Source: Neofusicoccum parvum (Eukaryota; Ascomycota; Dothideomycetes; Botryosphaeriales; Botryosphaeriaceae). Taken from it: 64,000 nt of DNA. Both the position numbers and the translations under genes were made by a program. Below the pieces are notes generated by a model. That model saw only the letters and a list, made by a program, of their open reading frames with translations. It did no database searches and was not told the origin of the DNA. The stretch covers positions 2,356,001 through 2,420,000 of the forward strand of contig CP087213.1 of the NCBI GenBank assembly GCA_020912385.1, written 5' to 3'. This document shows positions 33,315 through 43,318 of this stretch, piece after piece; the stretch's first letter is position 1; every line of letters starts with the position of its first letter.

Positions 33315-35668
33315 AAGCCCATTAGCTCATAATGAAACATCAATGTCGGCATTACATATCAAATACCTGTCACAGCATGAGGAGGTTGCAGTTCCGGCAA
33401 AGATCTGGAGCTTGTCGATATGGTTCCGGGATTGGACGGTTTGACCGCATTTGTTCACATGCCGCGCATATCACTAGCTTCCATGCCTCGTGTTACACAT
33501 GTAGCCCCGCAGCGACGGGTGCATCGTGTTCCTTCAAGCCAGATGACGATGGCAATCCGCCACTCAGTGGAAAGTGCGGCCCTCCTTCCATCCCCCGCGG
33601 CTGAATTACACGGGATGAGGAATCACGTGAGCGGTCCTCGATCCTTTTCTGGAGATGACCCGGGACGGTTGTGCCTGCGGGTCCCGTACGGGAGCCTAAA
33701 GCGGCGATCCCAAGCCTAAGTTGGGCCTGTCATATCCGCCCCCAACCTCGAGACGGGACGGCCTTTGCCTAATCCGGTCACACTTGGGATCGAGAACACC
33801 ATTGTCTTGTAAGGGCATAGCAGCCGCTGCATCGCGGTTTGCGCTAAATATTAGCGGTTGGGGGGGCCGTTCCGTCAGCTGCAGAAGGCAGCGGGGCTCT
33901 AAACGGATGATTGGATTGCACCGTAGGTGTGGCTGACGATGGCGGAGGCTAAGCTTATGACAAGGCGCCGAGACGCTTCTCCCCGGCTGCATATCCCAAC
34001 GACAGCGGTTAAGTTCTCTGGATGATTCTGTCATGAAATCATGCATGACGGTGCAGATTGCCTGCCCATGGGATACTACTCTTACCATCCTACATGGAGG
34101 ACCATCCTTCCGTTATTACCTGTGTTGGGTGGGAAAATTTAGTGTAGCTAAAGGATGGTCACGATGTGCCTGGTCGTCATTCTCGTTAATCGATTATTTT
34201 ACTCTTCCAATTTTGCTGCTATGCTTCTACTTCTTTCAGCATTTCTCTGTCCTACTTTATGCGATTCGTCAAGCAAACAATTGTCTTGGTTGGGTAAGAC
34301 AAGCGTAGGAAGGGCAAAAATGAAGAAAGTGACGTATAATACCCTCGAGGTAAGGTTTTGATTGGTCAGCTAAAGCAGCTAAGACAGTGGCAAGTACCGC
34401 GGGGTTGTTGGTCGACATCATTTGACTATGATTGACAACGATGATTCGAACTGGCAACGATCTCGTAACTGGAACAGTGGATTGATCAGCCACCTTGAAA
34501 ATCCTGAACATCCTCCTTACCAAGAAAGGCAGCTAGAATTAACAGGCAACGAGGAGCCGCCGGGAAGGATCACGCTACAGATGTGCACCTTTATTCTCGT
34601 ATTCTGTCAATCCAGCCTATTACAGTGTCACTTGAACCCACACCGAACCCTTTATATGGACAACGGGGAAGCGTCACCGAACTCTTGGCGTTGAGACATC
34701 GTATCAGAAGTTAATTCGCGCAAATTTCTGATCCTGTAGCTCAGCGCCGTCGTATTTTAAGCCCCGACATGCTGTTAATCTCTTACAAATTTGCACTCAA
34801 AACTTGCAGATATGTTGTTCAATTTTAAAGAGAGATCATAGTCCTTAGATAGAGATAATCAATTGTTCTAATATCATTTGAAAGATCTTATTGCACGGAA
34901 CTCAGGCGTGAAGGTCTCTAGAGACATGAGCATATGTTGGCCATATGTTGCCCACTCCGCCGGTTGTCTCAGTTGAACAATTTCAATAAAAGGTCTTCCC
35001 CGGACAATAAGCAGCCACATACGCGGGGCTGAGTCTAACAAAATTTGCCACCCATATATTGCAGCTCGCGAACAACGAGCGGAGAGGTCGTATACCAAAA
35101 GTGTTCTACTTCTTGACTTGACAACATTAGCAGTCAAATCCTATGTCTTGAAGTAAATAAATCGATAGCAAAAACCACACTAAGGACATACATTCGGAGA
35201 AAACAAAGAATCGAGTGCTGTGCTGGTGAGAGACGGCAGAATCCAGCCAGACGAACCATCATGGATCCAGCCAGGCCGGTGGCCGTTCTAGATCGGATTC
35301 CTGTTTCCTTTCCATAGCTCTTGTCACATCAGGTCGGACCAACTGAGGAAATCCTCCACGGGGCTGCCTGAAAATGGTGGGTAGGACAACCTCTTAGGTC
35401 TCGGGGATTGTAAATCCCACCACACATCAAACTGAGACAGGAACATAAACCTTGCCAGCAATGGAGAGAAATGCAGTCAGCTTATCAGCTTCGATGGAGG
35501 ATGAAGGTGTGAGTGGCTTGTTCGTTTTTCATAGGAACCGGAGAGCTGATTAGCGAGCAGGCCATTCACAACTCCACCATCCAAGCCTCCCTTGACATTC
35601 AAGCCCGCGAAGGATTCTCCGTCTCTTGCATTCTCGTCCAGTGCCCGGTCTTCACCCAGTCCTTCGTC

Positions 35669-35676
35669 TATATAAA
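35669..35676 (+). promoter_or_regulatory. TATA box of the eight-cysteine protein gene
   Basis: TATATAAA lies 98 nt upstream of the ATG at 35774. Confidence 0.5.
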
Positions 35677-35773
35677 CAGGCCGGATGCCCCGTCAAAATG
35701 GCTCAGAATCAAGCAGCCAGCATCTCCATCCAACCATCACAGAATCAGCCAGTTGTCACCCAGTCCAGTCAAC

Positions 35774-36220
35774 ATGCACTTCACCGGTCTTGTTACTGCC
35801 GCCCTGGCCACCGCCGCCGTCGCTGCGCCCAGCAATGCCATCGTCCAGAGGCAGGCGGAGACTAGTACGTCGCATCCTTGACACTGCGTTGATGAGGAAT
35901 AGAGACTGACATTCTTTACCTCCAAAGCTCCTAATGTCACCCCCGCGCAGCTTGTCTTTGCTGCCCAGGCAGATGACTGCTCTATTCTCTCCTGCGCTGC
36001 CGTCATTGCCTCTGCTGGCTGCATTGCTGCCGGCATTGCTACCGCCGAAGTCCCGGCCGTTCTTGGCTGCGTCGCTGGAGGCGCCTCCCAGGTAAGTGGT
36101 AGCATCTTCTTTCCCGGTCTTTCACACGCTCATGTTGATCATCTGCAGCTCTGCAAGTGCGCTCCTTGCATCCAGTCTCTGGAGGACTTCCTCAACAGCA
36201 ATGGACTTTGCACCTCTTAG
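35774..36220 (+). CDS. Small secreted eight-cysteine protein
   Basis: Exons 35774-35864, 35928-36091 and 36149-36220 give 108 residues. A signal peptide (MHFTGLVTAALATAAVAAP) is followed by a short propeptide-like piece ending VQRQ. The mature chain of about 80 residues has eight cysteines with spacing C-x4-C-x8-C-x15-C-x8-C-x1-C-x2-C-x13-C, in the blocks DCSILSC, GCIAAG, LGCVAGG, LCKCAPC and NGLC. The middle is rich in Ala, Val and Ile, so it is a compact helical or amphipathic disulfide protein. The cysteine order is not the hydrophobin pattern (no CC pairs) nor clearly CFEM. It could be an effector, a surface-active protein or an antimicrobial. All three exons lie in a gene-poor area with other secreted proteins. 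Confidence 0.8.
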
Positions 36221-36861
36221 GTGACGACCAGGTCGAGGGTGTTGCAGTTTCCGGTCGTTCCCTATGTCTCACACGCTCTTTATCGGGTTGACTGCTCCCC
36301 CGAGCATCTGCGATCTTTATCTTTCCTTTGTAGATGCGGCTAAACGTTGGAAAAACACGAGTTCGGATGTGTTCCGTTAAAAGAGTAGATCGATACATGG
36401 CCACTACTTTAGCAACGAATCAAAACTGTCCGATCTCATGAGCTTCGTACGAGCTATGAACCGCAGAACGTGAACCAAGCGCTATTCCGCCACCGGACAG
36501 ATGCCTTTCGGCATTAGCCCTGCATACAGAACGTGATTATCGGAATTAAGCTCTTCGGGTGCATCGGACGCGGAGCCAAAATGGAGTGGGATCATGGCCC
36601 ACAAGTTTCCACCGAGCTGCGCATCGGCCGAGGATGTGTTCCGCCTCTTGCCTCTGGCTTCCTACTGGTGTAAGTTTGGATTTCGGAAGCGGCCCGCAAC
36701 CTTGAGTCTAGAGATGACGCGCTACGCTTACACAAGCGCGGGGTTCGGAACGCTCCGACGACCGCTATAAAACAGCTCGTGGACGAGGGCGAACATTCAA
36801 GCTTGCCCACCATCTCTTTGACGAAGCCTTCTTGAAGAGCTGTCGACAATTTCTCAGCGAA
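36221..36861. other. Intergenic, promoter of the amidohydrolase gene
   Basis: This 641-bp gap holds no gene. TATAAAAC at 36765-36772 is 90 nt upstream of the amidohydrolase ATG at 36862. Confidence 0.45.
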
Positions 36862-38009
36862 ATGGCGGATCATGCTTTTGACTGGCTGCAGGATGGGGCA
36901 ACTGGCTGGCCTGCTCGCGTTGCAGCAAACAAAATCGACACGCACCACCATTTCGTGCCAGAATTCTACCGAAAAGGTGAGTAATACGCGCAGTTTGGCG
37001 GAGTTGCTGGCTGAAACGTAAAACAGCCATCGAAGATGCCGGGGGTGACCCGAGCGGCTGGACGACTCCACGCTGGACACCCCTGAGCTCCGAGCTGGTC
37101 ATGAAGAAACTCGGTGTCCAGACCGCGATTCTCTCCGCCACCGCGCCCGGCGCATGCATCCTCGAAGGGCAGGCGTCGTTCGACCTGGCCCGCCAGCTCA
37201 ACGACCACGCCGCCGCCCTGCGCGACGAGCACCCGCAGAAGTTCGGCTTCTTCGCCTCCCTCCCCAGCCTGCTGGACACGGAGGCCGCGCTGGCGGAGGT
37301 GCGGTACGCGCTGGACACGCTGCGCGCGGACGGCGTCACCGTCTTCACGCGCTACGCCAACCGCGACGCCAGCGCCTACCTGGGCCACCCGTCGCTCGAG
37401 CCCGTCTGGGCGGAGCTGAACCGCCGGGCCTGCGTCGTCTTCGTCCACCCGACCCACCCCGCCGACACGGCAATGGTCAACCCGCGCATGCCCCAGCCCC
37501 TGATCGACTACCCCCACGAGACCACCCGCGCCGCCGTGGACATGATCACCATGGGCACCCGCGAGAGGTTCCCGGCCTGCAAGGTCGTCCTCTCCCACGC
37601 CGGCGGCAGCCTGCCGTATCTGATTGGCAGGGTCGCCACGCCGCTGAAGAAGGCGCCGGACTTCCCGGCGAAGAGAGGCGTGGGTATGACGCATGAAAGG
37701 ATGGTTGAGGCTTTCCGGAGCTTTCACTATGACCTTGCGCTCTCGGCGAGCCCTGCTGTGCTCAAGATGGCCTTGGAACTTATCCCGCACGACCAGATCG
37801 TCTATGGAGTACGTTCCCACACGTTTAATGAGTTATGTTTGCTGACGCCCGCGGTCTAGAGTGATTTTCCATATGCACCGCCTCCAGCCTACGCCGCGTT
37901 CCTGGAGGAGCTCGAGTCGTTTGACATGGATCAGGAGTTGAGGGACAAGATCAATTTTGGGAACGCGTTGAAGCTGATTCCAAGGCTTGCAAACAGAAGC
38001 AACCTTTAG
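36862..38009 (+). CDS. Amidohydrolase-2 family metal enzyme (ACMSD-like)
   Basis: Exons 36862-36976, 37027-37808 and 37860-38009 give 348 residues. The family folds as a TIM barrel with a divalent metal and includes 2-amino-3-carboxymuconate-6-semialdehyde decarboxylase and gamma-resorcylate decarboxylase. The metal-binding HxH is at H28 and H30 (KIDTHHHFVPEFY); VFVHPTHPAD and VVLSHAGGSLPYL give further His, and YGSDFPYA carries the catalytic Asp. The last exon supplies the C-terminal helices (FGNALKLIP). No signal peptide is seen, so it acts in the cytosol, probably decarboxylating or hydrolysing a small aromatic or muconate-type acid. The start at 36862 is preceded by a TATA box. It is the only clearly intracellular enzyme among the secreted-protein genes around it. 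Confidence 0.9.
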
Positions 38010-38111
38010 TTCGTAGCTTTGACTATTTACGCAATCGTTTGGGCACAGTGCATCCTGCTATTTCCCCCTGACTCTAGCGCTTCTTCAACTTCGATATTCC
38101 AAAGAGCACCG

Positions 38112-38563
38112 CTAGTTGTCGGGGTTCCTCGTGCATCGGGCAAAGAAATCGCCCACCAGATCGGCGTACTGGTCGGCATAGGCCTCCTTGCACGCATCCA
38201 GCGTCCACGCTCCTGCATCGACCGGGCTCGTCTCGATCGGGTACGTCGCGAGATCCATCTTGCACTGTTTGGAGACGTCAGCTGGGCACGCGAACGCGCG
38301 AAGCAGCGTTGCACCTACCATGTCATACCACACCCCGGTGTAGCTGTTCTGGACGGCGACCACCTCACGGCCAGCCTCCTTGCATTGATCCGCGAGCCCG
38401 ATGTAGCCCACGTGGTAGATGTTGCAGCTGCAGTACCATTCGTCGGTGAGGGCCTGGGCCCCGGCGATGGTGCTGGGCGCGACGGTCAGTTCGGCCGTCG
38501 AGACAAGGACCCGCGGCAGGATGCAAACCTGGTGAGAGCAGCGAGGATGGCGAAGCGCTTCAT
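38112..38563 (-). CDS. Small secreted protein; signal peptide formed across an intron
   Basis: Minus-strand exons 38529-38563 and 38112-38472 give 131 residues. The ATG codes MKRFAILAALT; a 56-nt intron (donor AG/GTTTGC, CTGAC branch-like site, acceptor CCCAG) then joins it in phase to STIAGAQALTDEWYC, completing a signal peptide likely cut after AQA. Without this intron the secretion signal and the mature protein lie in different frames and the gene would look frameshifted. The mature part has seven Cys (WYCSCN, DQCKEAG, FACPAD, KQCKMD, LDACKEA, ARCTRN) and ends in RNPDN. I do not recognise a named family; the size and cysteines suit an apoplastic effector or small extracellular binding protein. 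It is tail-to-tail with the amidohydrolase gene, 102 bp apart. Confidence 0.75.
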
Positions 38564-39048
38564 GGTCGGATCGAAGGCGGTTGAGCGTTGTGTTGCGGGT
38601 AGCCGTTTCTCTGCTGCTCCGCGGTTTCTTATGTAGCCAGGCGGCTCCAGCAAGTCCGAGGCCGCACGACCGCACGATGGACACCCGTGTTGGTCTTGCC
38701 CACTCAACTAGGCTGGAAGTGGCGGGTGCCAAGAAGGCCGAGGCGGGAAGCAGGGCCGGTATAGTGCTTTATGTGGAGGGTCGTGTCTTCTCAGCTGAGG
38801 TGGGAATCTACTGTGGTAGGAGCTTGTCCCATGGTATCGAAATTCGGGGGGAAAGAGTATTGCATCACGCGATGAATCGTGACTTGCGGTGAAAATATTG
38901 TTTGTACATCGTGTATCTACTTATGGAAAGCGCTGTAGGGGAAACCTCAGCCCTGCCAATGCAATACTATTTACATGAAATCCTTCCATCTCCGGATCAA
39001 GAGCGTCGCGCAGCCGCGCTGTTCCATCATACATTAATCTCGTTCAGT
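38564..39048. other. Intergenic spacer
   Basis: This 485-bp gap separates the promoter of the 131-aa secreted protein gene from the 3' end of the carboxylesterase gene. No gene was seen. Confidence 0.4.
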
Positions 39049-40760
39049 TTAGTACCAAAGAGCCTTGTTCCAGTGAAGGCACTTGGCGTTGGCAAGGTCG
39101 TCCTCCTCGAGGTACATGGTGGTGTTGAAAACCAGGGTGTTGGTGTCGTTGCCGTACTTGGGCCACTGCAGCTTCTCGTCGGCCCACTTGGTGTTGGGGT
39201 TGCCGGTCAGAACGAACGACATCAGGTACTTCTGCATGGCAACGGCGACGGTCGCGTTGACGGACGAGCTGCCGCCCATGCCGCCACCGGCGCCGCCAGC
39301 AGAGGCGGTAGAGTTGGAGCTGGTGGTCGAGTTCGAGGTGGTGGTGCTGTCGGTGGTGCTGGAAGACGAGAGAGTGTAGGTGCTGTACCAGTAGTAGCTC
39401 TGGTCGGTGCCGTGGGTGGCCTGGTCCAGGGCGACCATGGCGTTCCAGGTGTTGTTGTTCAGGTACTGGGTCAGGGCCAGGTTCTTGCAGGTCAGGTCAA
39501 ACGACTGCTTCATGTCGGAGAAGCGCAGGCCGGGGCTGGTGTAGTCGGACTCGGGGTAGAGCTCGAGGAGCTCGTCGACAACGTCGTCGGTGATGGACGG
39601 GAAGAAGATCCTCAGGTAAGTGGACACGTCCTCGGTGGTGTTGACGCCGTCGTAGGCCTGGCCGTTGGCCTCGTGCTGCTCGTGGCTGATGACAACGGGA
39701 CCGTCGAAGGCGACGCGCTTCTGGTAGAACTGAGCCTCATCTGCAGTTCGCGTTAGTTCGCAGTCCAAAACAATCGCAGGGAAAGAGGGCCTTACAGGTG
39801 TCCGCAACGATGTCGCCATCAACACGGGGCTGCATCTGGTAGGTGTAGGTGTCGACAGCGTCGTCGGCAGCGGTGGTGAGCGTGTCAAAGTCAACAGCGC
39901 GCATGCAGTCGAGAGCACCGCCATCGCAGCCAACGGCGGAAGAAACGTTCTGCCAGAAGGCCTCCGCGTGGTGGTGGCCGGCGCCGGGGACGAAGCCAGG
40001 CGACATGACGTAGGCACGGTTGAAGTTCTGCTCGGCGTGGCCCGAGAAGCGCTGAGGAAGAAGACATGTCAGCAAACGAAGACGGGTGGTTCAAAAGGCA
40101 ACCTACAGTCATCTGGAAGAGGACCTGGGATCCACCGGCGGAGAAGCCAACAGCAGTGACCTCATCCGGGTTGCCACCAAACTTGTTGATGTACTTCTTC
40201 ACCCACTTGAAGGCGTGCTCGACATCCCAAACGGCCGTGTTGGAGGTGCCGCCCTCGTGCAGGAAGGTGGGGCCGTTGGCGAGACCAGTCATGCCGAGAC
40301 GGTAGTTGTAGGCGACATAGACGAACTCCTGGGACAGGTCAAAAAGACCCTCCGGGGTGTTCTCGGACTTGCTGCCGCCGGTGAAGCCGCCGCCGTACGT
40401 CCAAACCATGACCGGGAGGTTCTTGCCCTCGGCATTGGCAGGAGCCCAGACGTCCATGTACAGGCAATCCTCCTCCGAGGCGCAGTCGACGTCGGCATCG
40501 GCAAGGGAGCCGTCGTTGACTTCGGTCTCGACCGGAGGCCACTGGGGCGCAGCCCAGCGGAGATCGCCAGTGGGCACGGCGGCAAAGCGGATGTTCTGGT
40601 ACTTGTAGTAGCCAAGGGACTCGTTGCCGGCGACAGCCTTGATGGTGCTGTAGTCGAGGGTAACGGTGGGCAGGGAGGCATCAGCGGTCGAGCTGGGCGT
40701 GGTTTGGGCCGACACCGCGGACGCCGCCAAAGGCAGCAGGAAAGTAGAGAGGGAGCGCAT
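39049..40760 (-). CDS. Secreted type-B carboxylesterase/lipase
   Basis: Minus-strand exons 40107-40760, 39796-40051 and 39049-39740 give 533 residues. A signal peptide (MRSLSTFLLPLAASAVSA) leads to an alpha/beta-hydrolase of the carboxylesterase B family. Typical blocks are YQNIRFAAVPTGDLRWAAP, EDCLYMDVWAP, MVWTYGGGF (oxyanion hole), YVAYNYRLG and the nucleophile elbow GFSAGGSQ with S207. The usual elbow is GESAG; the Phe in place of Glu is a variant. A low-complexity Ser/Thr then Gly-rich insert (around ASAGGAGGGMGGSSS) sits in the last third and could be a glycosylated loop. It should hydrolyse esters outside the cell, for example lipids, feruloyl or other plant esters; specificity is unknown. 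Confidence 0.88.
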
Positions 40761-43318
40761 GGCGGTGAGCGAGCGAGCGGGAGAATGTGTGAGCGAGGGA
40801 ATGGACGAGGCGTGGAATTGCTCAGAAAGCTACCGACGACTATGATATATACACAATAAAGGAGAAGCGGCGGTATAGCGACGCGTACGACGGCCAAGGC
40901 GCAGACGGGCCGCGTTGCAGTCCACCTATTTTGACAGCCCTAGAGGAATTCTCCAGGCTTGGCGTTTGGTTTAAGGCGGTGGATGACGCATGGCAACGGC
41001 GCTGGCCGTTAGTCGGAAATTAGCTGGGAAGGACGGCAGCTTCAAGTGCAGCGAGGCTGCCCGCCGCGGTGGGTGGTTGGTCGTGTTGGCATGCCGTTCA
41101 CCCGGCGGACCACTCGACGAGCCGCAGAGCTGACGAGGCCCTTGAGGCAGAGCCAGAAGGCGCTCTGAGATCCGGAAGCATGTGCACCGGCACCAGCTAG
41201 TTTCCCCGTTCGGAGGCTGTGACGGGAGGCTGCGCCTTAACCGGAGCTTATATCGGCGGGTGTTTGGGAACGCCAACGGCAAACGTCGCCTTGCATGTCC
41301 CTGGAGTGCGCGGCAGGGCAGGAATTAATACGACTAGGCTGCTGGCCTCTTTCATGCCGTACCCTTAAGTCCGAGTGGGCTCTCGGGTCCGAGGTCGGGG
41401 TTAGCATCCACACCTACAACAGGAAGCCAGAATGCAGCAAATGCAGCTGGACGGGTGAGAGGTGCTCGAATATCGGCCTGGCGTTGAGATAGACAGCCTG
41501 CGAGAGGGGGGGTTGACGTGGTAGTTGGACTTGCAGGAGCCATCCGGAACGGGAAAGTTGTAGAGGCTGGCACGTGAAGCGGAAGGCTTCTGGGCCAGCG
41601 GATCAAGACGGCCGGGGAGATCTCCAGAGATTTGCAGACGCTAAGATCTTGGTCTGTATTTGGATCGAGACAGCACAGGGAAGCTCCGCAGGGTATGTGA
41701 CTACGATTTCGCGGATGCTGCTGCTCAGTGCCGATGACGTGCATGGGGAAAAGCGGCCACGACTTCGGTGCAGCCGTTACGTCCGAGGGCGGAGGAGGCG
41801 AAGCGCGGGGCGGAGCGAAGGGCGGCGGGAGTCCTGGCCTGCCTCCGCCACCTCTTCGCTTTCCTCTCTCCACATCCCGACAGACGTCACGCACGCCGGT
41901 CTAGAAGCCAGCAACTGGCGCCAGGAGGAACCACCGCGTTCTGCGGGTCAGCCACCGACGCCCTCGCCCGTCACTGCTCCTCCGTCACGATCTTGTCCCA
42001 TCTCTCAGTCGCATCAGTATTCCCGGACCGAGCCTGGAAACCTGCACACTCGAATGTCCGTAGCTGTGGATGGTGTGGGCAGAGTGGATATTGGTGGAGC
42101 GGGTGCCGGCTGGGACGACAGCATCCTTTTGAAGTGCAGCGGAGCCAACACAGGCAGACGGGAAAGACTCTACCTTCCCAGGAACGCTTGGCTGGGATCG
42201 ACCGGCCCCGCGCGGCCTCCCCGTGCCAGCCACAGGATCAGCAGATCCGTCGACTGCTTGCAGACTAACATGCGAGAGGCACCGTTTCTGCATCCTTGGC
42301 TTGGCACAAGTAGACGCCATTATTGTCCTTGTGGTCGCGAGTCAATCCCAGGCGTGCGTCTGCATGTCCACTGACGAAAGAGTAGCCCGGGTCTTGCTAT
42401 CGCGAAGATCGCGTGATAAATGGGGTGATTGGGCTGTGAACCTCGCGCACTGACGTTGAGCAATAGCGAAGTCATTGTAGCTGTACGTACGTCTACTCTG
42501 CTGCGGTGTGGCCCCTGTAGCAGACGGGACCGGTGAGGAAACTAATTGCACGTCCCATGGAGCACGCACTTGGTACCTGGGACAGCGCAGAACAGGAGAG
42601 CCCGCCGCTGTGACTGAGCGTAGTCACAGTCAATACGAGCGATGGTCCTGTATTTTTAGACAAAAGGCGCGCGCGGCGCAGAGTAGCGGCGGGCTGGCAC
42701 CGATGGCACCGGCGGAACACGAGGCGCAGCGTCGCACTGTGCGGATCGGCAGGCCGAACAGAGCTAGAGGTGGTGGGTGTCGCAGCGGGCGCGGTGCCAG
42801 AGGGCGCTCCAGTTGTGGGGTGTTTCCGCCAGGCACGCAGATCACGCAGCTGTGCGGGCTGCTGGGTGCGTTGATGCGGGCGGAGTTGCGAGCGGGCGTG
42901 GCGGCTCTATTTGGGCGCCGCGCCGGAATCCTCCATCCCACCGGGCGCGCCCAAAGCAGCGAAGATGGGCCGCTGCTGCTGCCGCGGCCACGCCCGTCGC
43001 TGAGCAGCAGCGGGCGCTGGCAACGGTCCGGTTAAAGCCACGTTCCGGCCGCCTTCTCGAAGCCGCGGAGGTTCCCTGATCAGCAGTGCGTCTTGCGCAG
43101 GGCGATGCGCGCAGCAGCCGCACGCGGGCGCACTGGCCGGCGGCAGGCTTGGCCCTGCGGGGAAGGCCCAGTGCGCGGGTGCGCCCCGGCCGGGCAGAGC
43201 AGCTCTTTACAGCTACCACTCGCACTTGCATCCTAGCCGTCCCCACGAGTCACCGCCCCTCGCGCTTTAATAGCAATGGGCGCCGCCGTCCTGCGCGCAC
43301 CTCGCCGCCGCCCTCGCC
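40761..43318. other. Long upstream region of a regulator; no gene recognised
   Basis: These 2.56 kb lie between two divergent starts. Frames such as 41574-42374 (plus) carry no motif. GC-rich blocks occur at 41760-41850 and 42660-43250. Large upstream regions are common for fungal regulators, so this is probably promoter and 5' leader of the 1001-aa transcription factor plus the esterase promoter on the left. Confidence 0.45.

Larger units (their letters stand above)
30719..35773. other. Five-kb gene-poor stretch
   Basis: No complete gene was found. Short frames such as 31672-32103 (plus) and 31532-31912 (minus) lack any motif. A possible orphan 3' exon occurs at 33111-33314 on the minus strand. 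Composition drops to clearly AT-rich between about 34690 and 35210. No terminal repeats, target-site duplications or transposase motifs were recognised, so the origin (old transposon remains, RIP-altered DNA or plain spacer) is open. Confidence 0.45.

Noticed and set aside
30719..35773. A transposon in the gene-poor stretch
   Set aside because: No terminal repeats, transposase or reverse transcriptase motifs could be read; left as unexplained spacer.
37154..37696. Plus-strand Arg/Pro-rich frame inside the amidohydrolase
   Set aside because: Shadow of a GC-rich exon; the HxH and GSDFP motifs belong to the other frame.
38112..38732. Reading the 131-aa secreted protein locus as one long frame or as a frameshifted pseudogene
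   Set aside because: The long frame starts in promoter-like sequence without a secretion signal; a 56-nt intron with donor, CTGAC and acceptor restores a proper signal peptide in phase.
41574..42374. Plus-strand frame of 266 residues
   Set aside because: Composition typical of GC-rich non-coding DNA; no motif and it begins at GTG.
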